Shown here one piece after another: positions 49,413 to 61,010 of a stretch of 64,000 nt of DNA (its first letter is position 1; each line of letters begins with the position of its first letter). Where the stretch lies: positions 1,252,731-1,316,730 of the forward strand of contig NW_003546243.1 of assembly GCF_000090795.2 (NCBI RefSeq), in the 5' to 3' direction. Below the pieces are notes generated by a model. It made no database searches and was not told the origin of the DNA. It worked only from the letters and a program-made list of their open reading frames with translations. The stretch comes from Amphimedon queenslandica (lineage: Eukaryota; Porifera; Demospongiae; Haplosclerida; Niphatidae). A program made the position numbers and the translations under genes.

Positions 49413-52400
49413 TCAAGACGAATTTGTTTTCTTAAGTCTAGGTGGAACTGGGGGAGGGCGTGGCTCTGTCGAATCTCCACCCACTTCCTGTTTCTCACCT
49501 CCAAGCCTCATATGAGTGATGTTGGAGTAAATAGGTGAGAATGGGGAATCGTCTTCATCCTCTTCCTGTCCCTCTTCCTGGACGTGTTGTATAGTGGTGT
49601 ATTTGCAAGGTGTCTGTGGTTCCAGTGTCTCTATGTGTGCCTCGTTTGGGTGCGGTTGTTGTATGAAAAGTGGCTCAGTGTTTGAACGAACAAAAGTAGT
49701 GGTGCTTGATCCTCCATGGTGAAGTTTCTCATAGTCCCCTCCTCTTTCTGTCGCTAGAGACGAAGCCGAAGAGACCGGGTGAATGGATGAAAGTGGAAGG
49801 TTGTGAGATTGTGTGGTTTGGACGTGGTGAGTGCTTAGTCCCATGTTTTTTGAGCTTAGCGTCCCGTATGGTTCCAAAGATAGATTGGGTCTCAGCGTAT
49901 GCTCAATGTGGCTGTATTGAGGGTGAGTGTTGTCAGCACTGCTCGTTTGCTGGCTGCTTGTAGGGCGATACATGAAGCCGGGGGGTAGAGTCTGATTGAC
50001 ATTGACTTGTTGTTGAGGTCTTTGTATGTATGATAGAGTCTCAGTTGGCTATATAATAAAAAGAGAAAATATAAATATACTATACAGAAACTTGGCCAAA
50101 ATTTCACCAAAAATGACAAGGAAAGAATTTTTCATTTTTATAATTTTTTCTGATACATGTACATGTTTTTATGTTGTGTAGAAAGTTTGAGCTCATTCCG
50201 GTCAAGTTTGGATTTTTTACGAATTTTTAAAGTTGCTCAAAAATCGGGCCAAAGTCCCTGTACTATAGTACAGGGATTTTGACCAAATTTCGCCAAAAAT
50301 GACAAGGAGAGAATTTTCCATTTTTATAATTTTTTCTGATACATGTACATGTTTTTATGTTGTGTAGAAAGTTTGAACTCATTCTGATCAAGTTTGGATT
50401 TTTTACGAATTTTTAAAGTTGCTCAAAAATCGGGCCAAAGTCCCTGTACTATAGTACAGAGCTTTTGGCAAAATTTTGCCAAAAATGACTAGGAGAGAAT
50501 TGTCTATTTTCTGATATCTTAATGAATATAATTATATGAGATATGATAGGTAATTATTCGATGCATACACTTACTGCTGATGCTCTTCGACGAATGTCCT
50601 TCTTCTGAGCAATTTGATGAACACGAGCATGCATGTGTCTGCTATGAGGACAATAGAAAAAGAACTTTCCTTCACCAGTTATGCAGTTCCTATGAATGAA
50701 ATCAAAAAGTTAAAATTAAAATCACTAAATCATGCATTATAAAGTACTAAATGTTTGCAATTTTGCTCTTTGTACCTTCCAGTTTCAAATGTAAAGCAAA
50801 CATTATTGACTCCGTATCTTCTTATTGATGAGATTGACCAGGACATCAATGGTTGACCTGAGAAAGAGACAAAGAGGATCATAATAATAATAAATATTAT
50901 AGTTGATATACTATAATTTATTACAATTTTCCAAACATACAAAATACAAATTATCAGTCCATCAATTGTGGGTACTATTATATAATAACTGTCTTCATCT
51001 TTTATCAACTGTTCAGTGAGCAATGTTAGTTTAAGTTAAAGCGCTTCTACTCTCTCTCTCCACTTTAGTGATGACACCTGAATGTACTCTGACAGCTTTT
51101 CTAACAACTGACAATGTACACAGGCCTAGGACAACACTCCAAAATGATCAAAAACACAAAAGGCAATTGAATTTTATTTTCTTAGAAAGCCAGGGAGGGT
51201 AATATGGAGGAGTAACGGGGGAGAGGTATTACAATGAAGCACAGGTGTACGATGCAACGCATCCTGTATAACAATATTTGATAGCTTGGAACTGTAAATT
51301 AAGGTTTATCATAAACACTTAGCACTAATAGCAATCATCTGAAAGACTTGTTCATTACAATTTGGCAATGAATACTGGGTGGGAGTAAACAATCATCTTG
51401 TATCATGGCTTCTATTTCCCATTGGGTATATATCAATAGCATATGCTATGAGCTGACTTGGGTGTGCTCTACACTTATAATTGCTTTGAAAAGCCTTTGA
51501 GTATTATGAATGGTGAGGCCCACATCCTCTCTCACACACACACATACTCTCTTGCAGCATTCCATTATTTAATTGTCTCTTATCTTCTACACACAACCAT
51601 CTGTCATGAGACATACATACACAAACTCCATAGCAACGATCACACCATTAGCAGATGGCCTGTGATTCTCCCCTCTCTGTATGTACATGTATGTACGTGT
51701 ACTTGTATTAGCTAGTGGTTATGTCTATACTCATGACACACACACTTGAGCTGTCATGGTCTTAATCCATCTCACCACAGACAAACATAAAGAGTTGGAC
51801 TATTGGTTATAATCAGTGGTTAGACACGCAGGGCCAATCAGGATATGGCTCCATTGATAGTAACTGGTAGAGTGGGTCTGATTCTCAAGATGAGGTTTAT
51901 GATAAGAGGTTGTTATACTTGTGGGTATCAATGCAAATTTATGCTTAAGGAATTGATGTAACTTGATTCTTATCACTGCTAGTATGCACCAATCATGAGT
52001 ACAGACTAAAGGGTTGGTATATATTTCTTGTCATGTTGAGATCATTTTACCAGACTAAAGAGGCTGCGATAGATGTACTTCCTTATTTTGGAGCTATTGA
52101 TGTGACACAACTATCACAATTACTATACCTGCTCAGGATGTGCCTAGATCTTCAAAGGAATTCCTCTCTCGATAGAAAGAGCAAAAGAGAACACTCAAGC
52201 ATGCAATTACTAACAGTTAAAAATCAAATCATTTTCTCGTTTACAGTTAGTATGATGTTAGAGTACAGAGGACCAGGTGCATGTGTGCGTGTGTGTGTGT
52301 GTGTGTGTATATTTATGATCATTGTGAGATATTTTAGGGTAAACAGGACTTGAAACATCCTTTGATGGTACAAAAATGGTTATGTTTCGATGTCTACATC

Positions 52401-52943
52401 GTTCAAGTGTACATGTACAGCATATATGTAACTCTATTCTACCATATACTCTTTGTACTATAGATTATCATACACATTGAGACGGAGTGCTAATTGGACG
52501 CGTATATACAGCACATTTACATATGTTGGCTTCGGAGGTGAGTGGGGAGTTGTGCTGTGGAGTGATAGACCATTGCATGAGTGAAGCACATGCAATTTAG
52601 CTAGACAGTTAACTCAAAACTGTTGATAAGATAATAATCTAGTAACAGAGTCAAGGCAGTATGCCACACACATGCCTTATATTATTTTAATTGAATTTTC
52701 TTATGATAATCTTCCCAAGGCAAGGCATAGTATGTAGTGGAGTGTATTGAGGTCCTTTTAAGATTAAAATATCCATTTTGTGCAGGTAGTATATAATAGT
52801 AGAAAGGAAGAGGAAAGTAAAGCTGTTAAACAATTGTGGCAAATGATCTAAGAATCGTTAATAATTGATTTATTTAAGGAGATAATGATATTTCCTGGAC
52901 GATCATGACATTTGATGCCCTCTAGCAATTATATTACTCGTCC

Positions 52944-52975
<32 letters not shown>

Positions 52976-55900
52976 TACCTGTTTGTATGGAGTGAAGTGT
53001 GATCCCATCATCACTAACAATGACATCACAGGCTCCAGACACCTTCAGCTTGTCATTCTCTTTAACGTGAACTCGGAATTTCGATCCTAAGAAATAATCG
53101 TAATTATGATAATGCAATTTCAAAAGGATAAGAAGGAGGAGGGTAGAGGAAGTTTGAATAAGTTACAGTGTCAACTATTCATTAGCAATTTTATATACTG
53201 CAGGACTATGCAATAATAGAATATAATATTATTACTAATCAATTCTCATTTTAGCCATGATTTCACTTTATGCATTTCACATCATATCACGCAAGCAATT
53301 ATCAGCAAAGAAGCAATAAAATGAATGGAAATAGTTTATATTATGAGCCGTATAATGGTACTACACAATATTGGTGTGTCTATGAGAATTGATGATATCA
53401 CGTTACACTGGGAATGCGTGCCATATTCTCTCTCTTTATCAGACAACACGTTCAATAGGAGACTGAATAAATCCTTGCAGTATTCTCATAACAAAGTCTG
53501 TAGTAAACACTCTACATCATAGACTATGCAGGCAATACCATAACTCCCTCATAATCACTGTATGTGTAGTAGTGATATATATGCACATCATGCGTCATAC
53601 TTAGCTTATTCTCTTTATGTCTTAATCAATAGTCAATACAAACTGTATTAACACATATACACACAAAGCACACCTGCACTATAAAATAGAGCACTGATCT
53701 ATACTATGTATAACATTATGTATGTTCGTAATGTTGATATAGCTATGCAGTATAATGTTAATTTGATTACACTAATTGCGTTAAGGCTAGTCTGTGACTA
53801 ACAAACTCAATCAATGCAAGCGGAATACAAGGGAACAAGGTCATGCATGACCGGAGGAGAGGCAAAAGGGAGGCATCGACTCTCTCTATTGCCAACAAAC
53901 GTATCAAAACTGCCTGTTATGTCATGTGAAGTGTCTCTCATTGTTGTACTACATTCAGAGTATAGCCTATCACAATACCAGTAATAATAATGCTTGTATT
54001 ATATCTGCTAAGCTTTTTTTGGCAGGTGGTAAATGACATAGCAATTCTTTGTCTTAGTGTTTATACTTTTGACCCCATTAGTTTATATGTGGCTATACAC
54101 ACCTCCACAAGTTTGCATGTGGTGCTCTGTCTGACAGTTTGGATTCTAGCCTCACTCCCTGTCTGGTATAAATGGAATATTTTAATAAGAGAAGGAATTA
54201 AGAGGGAGAGGACCATTTGTAGCTTTGTGTGATTAAATGTAATTCCTCTCTTGCTTAATAGGGTAATGTGTGTGGTAACAGAGAGTAAAGGGAGCTTCAC
54301 TGTAATATCAGGAAGCACCCTCCAAACGTACGAACCTTACAATGACTTGTCATACACACACACACACACCTGTCACTGTAACACCTCTACTTTAAGAACA
54401 TGCAACCTTTTGTATACAGACTCAGACACAACAGACAACTAAGGAGTAATATAACCTTTAAACTTCACTAAACACATACTCTCCTTTGATGTCGTAAGTA
54501 AAAGAAATGCAATACTAAATGAGTTTCACACCCACATGAAGCTAGAAGTAAAAATTTAGATAATTAAGGAAATCAATTTTTAAAATCAAACTCACATCAA
54601 AGCATATCAAAATGTATCAAAACTATTATGCAAATTTAAAGCTGTCAATACATTACGGGCACTGAGCCCAGCTAAATATACAATGTATAGAGACCATATT
54701 AGTACACTTAACACTTTGACTGACATGAGTTAAAATTCCATTAACAGACAGTCTATAAGGCATAGAGACATGTTTACTGAGAGGGAGAGCAAGAGATAAG
54801 CCGATAATTCGCAAGCACAAAACAGCTCCATTGATTAATGCAATAATAGTAAAGCAGTACAAAATACTCATCCCATGCAATACAATCTATCATAAGTACA
54901 TAGGAGAATAATAGAAATCTCTAGTTGTATCTCTAAATATGCGTATATGACTTACTTGAGTTACCATCTTCATCATCAAGATTGTTTCCATTGTCAAAGC
55001 TTGCATTGGATCCACTGTACATGCTGGAGCTGTCGCTAGATGGGGGAGAAGGGTACGGGTGGTTGCTCTCCAGTGAGTTTTGTTTCTGAAGGTAAGGAGC
55101 ATGCGTAGGATATGGAACCGTCACAACACTCTCTGGAGGCGTCGGATACAAACGCTGCAAATGTCCTAGCATGCCTTGCGTGTTCTGGGGAGATTGGCTG
55201 AGGGGAGGTGGTAGAGCGGGAGGGATATCAGTCCCATAGAGTGCGACTGGGTTGCCTGTCAAAGCCTGAGAGACAAGAATAGGCTGGGGCGGTACTGAAA
55301 GAGATCGAGAGGCAGCTGGAGATTGGGAGTGAAGTTTTGGTGGGCTACCTGAAAGAGGAGTATTCGTACCAGATAATGGTTGGTGCATGAGTCTTTGTAA
55401 TGATAAGGCTTTACCATTGCTATCTTCTCCTTGATAAATGCACATTTTCCGTATTGAGTCGACCCACTCATCAGCTTCCGATTGAGAATTTGCCATCAGG
55501 CGATGAGCAATCCCCGGGCAAAGGAGCTCAAAGCATTGCCTCTTGTCTTGAGCTTTGCGTATGTCAACGACCTGAAGGACATTGATGAATCCTTTAGGAG
55601 GGTCTCCTTTCAATGCAGTCTTCTCGTCCTTGTAATGCTCTAAAAAGCAGTAGCCTTGGCCATAGTCGTGTCTAAGTACAAACCACCTCTTACGCTCCTG
55701 AGAAAAAGAGAACATTATTTATAAGTTATACAGAATGAGAAATGAGAGCATGAGACAGGAATGAGAGTGTCCTTATCATAGCTAGTAGTAAACAATGTAA
55801 ATCAAAGTGACCATATGTCATCTCAAGCTCAGGATGAATCACATGATCCATTTCTGTGTATTCTGTGTACAAATATATCAACTACAAGTCATAATGTTGA

Positions 55901-56627
55901 ACATAGAATTCATGTAAAGTGCAATACAAATCTCAAATATCAACACACAGATTTCTTTGAAAAAGGCCTCACAAGTTACATTGTAATAGTTCATTTCCTT
56001 TAGTGAGTACTATTTGCTAAAGGACAGATTACTTATTATAAAAGTACACGGATACTTCCAAAGGGAAATTACTAAACATACACACATTATGATAAGGATA
56101 ATTAGCTTTCAGCCTTGCTGCCCTCACACAAATATCTCCTTTTAAGGAAAGTGAAAGCATAAAGACTAGGATGATTATTGAACAACACTCTTAGATGCCA
56201 GATAACAAACGGCAGAGTACATGAGTCCCAATTTGAATATTATAAAACTGAATAATAACAATCAATGAGGTAATGTGAAAAGCATGCATCCTGCTAATTG
56301 AATACTAGGAATTGAGGATTGTACAATGATTTGGGGAATAATGTACAACTTTACAAGTCACTCGGGTGTGGTTGTTTGCATGTGCCTTTGGTAAATTGCA
56401 TGCTAGAGCAACCACAAGTTATGCACACAGAACATTAGATTGTAACAAAACAGCACAGAAATATGCTCAGGGATAAAACTGATAAACAATATTTTGCTTC
56501 ATCTTACATAACCAATACTCATCACAATGATCATTGCACTTTTATGCATGATTCTTACCAATATACTTGCTTTCTTGTCAATTAGGTAGCCTCTCTTTAT
56601 GATTGTGGAACAGTCAAAAGTAGCCAT
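49413..56627 (-). CDS. PH + PTB docking protein with long introns (DOK-like C)
   Basis: Exon 1 (56627-56559) reads MATFDCSTIIKRGYLIDKKA and joins in phase to ERKRWFVLRHDYGQGYCFLE. The PH domain ends SEADEWVDSIRKMC. A Ser/Pro-rich linker of about 140 residues follows. The PTB domain is spread over three exons: SKFRVHVKENDKLKVSG (about 52978-53093), QPLMSWSISSIRRYGVNNVC (about 50777-50858) and NCITGEGKFFFYCP (about 50577-50692). The GRNCITGEG block is a strong DOK PTB signature. The tail (50049-49413) has YGTL, YEKL, YTTI and YSNI and ends PPPVPPRLKKTNSS. About 610 residues. Two introns of 1.9-2.1 kb and one of about 0.85 kb are exceptional for this genome. Confidence 0.88.
50085..50510 (+). 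repeat. Array of about 2.3 units of the 186-bp palindromic repeat
   Basis: Palindromes start at 50256 and 50442, exactly 186 bp apart. The array lies in the intron before the last exon of docking gene C. No CAGGG-type ends are found at its edges. Confidence 0.9.
51030..52975. other. Long intron of docking gene C
   Basis: No supported exon on either strand. (GT)n lies at about 52283-52308 and (TC)n at about 52942-52976, the latter directly against the next exon's splice donor. Scattered open frames lack family signatures. Confidence 0.55.
53100..54950. other. Second long intron of docking gene C
   Basis: AT-rich, with a short (CA)n near 54355-54370. No member of the 186-bp family and no supported gene. 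Confidence 0.5.
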
Positions 56628-57293
56628 TGGTGTAGCAGGTTGAAGATACTGTATGGTCAGTCATATACAGGACACAGGAGGTAGTAACTAGCACTAGACT
56701 GGAGAGAAAGAGAACAGAGAGGGGAAGAAGAAAGAGAAGTCTTTTAAGGCGAGTTTTGTAAGGCGAGTTTTGTATATTTCTTGACCCAAGACAGCCTCTC
56801 AGTATTATTATAGTGTCTACAATATCAAAGGAAGCATTGGCTGACTGGGAGAATGAGCAGCCTGGTTCTCTTGGCTCCAAAACACAAAAGCTATTACTAT
56901 GGCAGTCTCCAAATATGCTGTGACTAATACAGTATCAATTTAAGTATGGCAAGAGAGAGGACAAAACACTCACCGAATGCTGACAGAAGCCGTTGAAGTT
57001 AATTCAGAGTAGATATAGTATGTAGTGAGAATGCTTGGTTGCTATGTTTATATTGGGAGGCTCAGTGTTGATAGCCGGGAATGATTTATGAGAAAGAGAC
57101 CTTTACAAACTTTTTCTAGCAGAAAAAATAGATACTAATGTAGTTAGAGATTGTATGGAGAAACTCCTCTCTGTTCCTTTTCTTTTATACTCCACTGGTG
57201 CTGCAAGATGCACTCACAAAACTGTATCCCCATGTACACCCACGCATCCAGGGCGTGGCTATGACGTGGGAGTGGCTCAGACTGCACTGCGCG
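56628..57293. promoter_or_regulatory. Divergent interval docking gene C / SLC38A7-like
   Basis: 666 bp between start codons. It contains a small direct repeat, GGCGAGTTTTGTA, at about 56749 and 56762. Non-coding first exons are possible for either gene. Confidence 0.35.
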
Positions 57294-60200
57294 ATGACCT
57301 CTGCATCTCGCGGCATGAGTGCTGTTTCTCTTCTAACAGACTCGACCTCTTATTCTCGTACTTCTTCCTACAGCTCAAACACCACCAACAACTATGAGGA
57401 CGAGATAAATGCCAAAAGATTCTTCCTAGGATCAGCCAGTGAAAGAGAAATACCGACAGGGAAGACCTCTCTCCTCGGCGCCATCTTTGTGGTGACCAAC
57501 GCAGCAATGGGAGCTGGTATGCTCTCTTTCCCCTACGCCTTCTATTTAGCTGGAAGCTGGTACTGGGGGATCAGTGTGGAAGTGGTAAGGGCTTTACATG
57601 AGCATGGATATGAATAGTAGAGTATGGGCAAGGCATACTGTAGTTGTGGGTTAAAATAATGACTAGTTAGTCTAATTATTATTATTATTGTCAATTGTAT
57701 TTTTTGGAAGACACTCTATAATGTTGTGTATCCACAATATCCAGATTTTATTAGTTTCTTTTCTTCTCCCCAGGGTATGATTCCAATTATTATCATTAGC
57801 TTATTGATACTGGCCTACTGCTCCGAACTTAAGCAAGCCGTCACGTGTGAGGAAACTCTCGGTCTTATGCTCGGACCAGCTGCCAAAATAATTACCGAGA
57901 TACTCGTCCTCCTTTATTGCTTCGGGACTTGCGTTGCATTTCTTACTATAATGGGTGATCAGATAGAGGATGGTAAGGACAAGAGGATGAAAGGGGGTTT
58001 GTTTGTTGATTAAGAAAGGGAGAGATTATCAGCTATTCTTTCCCTTTCATTCATGATAGGCTATCAGTCATGATAGGGAAATTAGAAACACCAAATGTTT
58101 ATGGATTAATTTAATTGGACATATAATGAGTTTTTGATTATGTCATAATTTATTTTGTACTGTTTTTACGTCAATTGTATTGGGCTGTGGGAGTGTTATT
58201 GTCCCTTTGTGTCTTACATAAGGAAAGGGATTTACACAGTTCTTTGGGAGCCAGTTATTTAACAGTTATTATTACTTGAGTAATAATAGAATTGTATACA
58301 CAACCTTTACTTACCTCCCTCGACTTCCACAATCTTCCCTAAAACTTAGTCATTCTGTCTGTCTGTCTTGGTTTCCTACTTGCCTTTACTTCTTGGCTAG
58401 TTTTTATAAAGTGATATATTTCCACAGAATTTTCTGTGAGACAATAACAATGCAATAATAATATAGCAAGGCTGCAAAAGTCGTGGCAGCCATTTTGTTT
58501 GGGGGTGAATCCTACTTAGTAACGCTACCACGTTACTAATATATGCATCTCACACAGTTGCACCAATTATCAGCATTTCCCCTTTGTTCCTTGTCTCATT
58601 GCATTCTATTCTATGTACTTTTGCGTACACAATTTTAAATCGTGCTTGTTTATTCAAGTTTTTTTCTTTTGTTAGTGACATTTGCTTTCAAGTATCACAA
58701 CGAAAGTGTTTCGGAGCAATGGTGGGCCAACAGAAAGTTTCTAGTCCCTATTGTTGCTATATTGTTAATATACCCCTGGCTGTACCTGAGAAAGATAGGT
58801 ATACTAAGTTATACTAGGTAATATACTGAATGGCAAATAGTATACTGAATAGTAGTGCATAATATACTGAGTGTTATACTAATTATTTTTTTGTTATTTC
58901 AGTTTTCTAGGTATCTTATCTTGTGTTTATATTTGTCTCGTAATTGTTGTCAATTATTTTGTAACCGAAGGGAATATCAAATGTAATGCACCCAAATATT
59001 ATCACTCGACGTAAGACAACCAATAATCTTATCACTCATCCTCTCTCTTTTTCATTTTTTTAGAGATTGTTCAAGATCCTGGACCTCGTTCTTTAACTCC
59101 ATTCCTTTTGTATGCTTTGCTTTCCAGTGCCACGTCTCCTCTATACCAGTTTATTCTGGCCTTAAGAAAAGGAGTGTGGGCCGTTTCTTCCTTGTCATAG
59201 TAGCAGCTGTTTTCTTATGCACTCTGCTATACTCTCTTACTGGCTCATTTGGTCTGATCACTTTCTCCAAAAAAGGATTGTGTATTAATTCTGACATCAT
59301 GAGGAATTATTGTCCAACTGATATACCAGTCAGTGTTGCTAGAGGGATGCTCTTTCTCTGCTTGATTACCTCCTACCCTATACTAGCTTTCTGTGGCAGG
59401 TACAGTCATATAAATATGTTAATTGGATTTTTTACAAATTTTAAAGTTGCTTAAAGGTCAGGCCAAAGACCCTGTACTATAGTAGCCAAATTTTGCCAAA
59501 ATTGAAAAGGAGACAATTGTCTGTTTTCATAATTTTTTTCTGATGCATATACATGTACTTATGCTGTGTAGAAAGTTTAAACCAGTTCCGATCAAATTTA
59601 GATTTTTTATGAATTTTTAAAATTGCTCAAAAATTGGGCCACAGGGATTTTGGCCAAATTTCTCCAAAAATTAAAAGTAGAGAATTTTTCATTTTTATAA
59701 TTTTTTCTGGCGCATATACATGTACTTATGCTGTGTAGAAAGTTTGAAAGAGTTCCGATCAAATTTAGATTTTTTACGAATTTTTTTAATTGCTCAAAAA
59801 TTGGGCCAAAGTCCCTGTACTATAGTACAGGGATTTTGACCAAATTTCTCCAAAAATTAAAAGTAGAGAATTTTTCATTTTTATAATTTTTTTGACGCAT
59901 ATACATGTACTTATACTGTGTAGAAAGTTTGAACCAGTTCCAATCAAATTTAGATTTTTTACGAATTTTTAAAATTGCTCAAAAATTGGGCCAAAGTCCT
60001 GGATTATGTGACAATGGAACAAATGGGTTTTGCTTGTCACAGATTTCGTGACAATGGAACAAATGGGTTTTTGCTTGTCACGGATTTCGTGACAATGGAA
60101 CTAATGGGTTTTTGCTTGTCACGGATTTTGTGACAATGGAACTAATGGGTTTTTGCTTGTCATGGATTTTGTGACAATGGAACTATTGGGTTTTTTGCTT

Positions 60201-60817
60201 GTCACGTATTTTTTTCTGATGCATATACATGTTATGCTATTTTGAAAATTTTATTCTCATAAAATTTGTATTTTTTGAATTCATTGCTTTTTATTATAAT
60301 TATTTTTTTATTTACAGAGTGTCGCTGGATGGGTTTGTCTACAGACTAGCGTCGTGCTGTTGTAAAAGAGATCACTACAGCTGGGCTCCTTCATGGCTTA
60401 CCGCCCAATCCATAGTAACATTTGCTAACATTCAAGTGTGGATGTTTGGTTCGCTTGTTCTGGCTGTGTTTGTCAAAGAGATTAAGGAGGTTGTGAGTCC
60501 CCTTGGATCACTTGCAGCTGTTTTCATATTCGTATTACCTGGTGAGTTACTAGCTTATCAGTTACAATGTGTGTGTGTGTGTATATAAATACTCTTATTT
60601 TAATTATACAATCATTGTGTTTGTACAAATGCTTTGTAATTAGATTTCTTTTCTTTTAGGGCTGTGTCTCCTTAAATTGTCCTTGCAGTTTCATTTTAAC
60701 GGAAAGATTAAAAATGTTATAGGGATGATATTCTCTTTGTCCATCATCTCATTTGGTGTATTCATTTTTGCCGATGATCTTATATATAATATAATGGAAG
60801 AAGCTGGTGTATTTTAA
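57294..60817 (+). CDS. SLC38A7: SLC38A7/8-like sodium-coupled amino acid transporter
   Basis: Eleven-span AAAP-family transporter; SLC38A7 exports glutamine and asparagine from lysosomes in mammals. TSLLGAIFVVTNAAMGAGML and FPYAFYLAG form TM1. LILAYCSELKQAVTCEE, VLLYCFGTCVAFLTIMGDQI, WWANRKFLVPIVAILLIYPW, then CFAFQCHVSSIPVYSG (human CFGFQCHVSSVPVF) and LITSYPILAFCGR all align. VVSPLGSLAAVFIFVLPG is near the end, and the protein ends MEEAGVF. Eight exons, about 450 residues. The start is uncertain: in-frame Met codons lie at 57198, 57261, 57294 and 57315. I prefer 57294 (MTSASRGMSAVSLL) because the Ser/Thr-rich cytosolic tail begins there. Confidence 0.88.
59420..60003 (+). repeat. Array of about 3 units of the 186-bp palindromic repeat
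   Basis: The palindrome begins at 59470 and 59813. The middle unit has lost it (reads CCACAGGGATTTTGG), so the spacing is 343. The array lies in the SLC38A7-like intron between 59399 and 60317. The unit appears to be interrupted at its right end by the 41-bp minisatellite and to resume near 60208 with TTTCTGATGCATATACATG. Confidence 0.88.
60004..60210. repeat. 41-bp minisatellite, five units, inside the 186-bp repeat
   Basis: GTGACAATGG recurs at 60008, 60048, 60089, 60130 and 60171, giving periods of 40, 41, 41 and 41. Each unit contains inverted arms GTGACAA and TTGTCAC about 18 bp apart. Units differ by only a few bases, so it is young or homogenised. Confidence 0.92.
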
Positions 60818-61010
60818 TATTTGTACCATTGATAATTTTTTAAAACTGCCTGTACAGTAATACATTAATTTTATATTAAAATAATTTATTGTTAAAATTA
60901 ATATTGATTAATAAGTGGGTGTGACCGGTATTAATTATTGTAAATGAAGTAACACCGAGAGTAACACCCTTCTTCCTTCTCTCATCTTCTCCCCACTTTT
61001 CTCCATTATT

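Noticed and set aside
52033-54442. Several 60-106 codon open frames in docking gene C introns.
   Set aside because: They lack splice support, family motifs and coding-like composition, and some contain GT or CA microsatellites.
60004-60210. Regular 41-bp repeats could suggest a CRISPR-like array.
   Set aside because: Units are contiguous with no unique spacers, the host is clearly eukaryotic and the tract is inside an intron.
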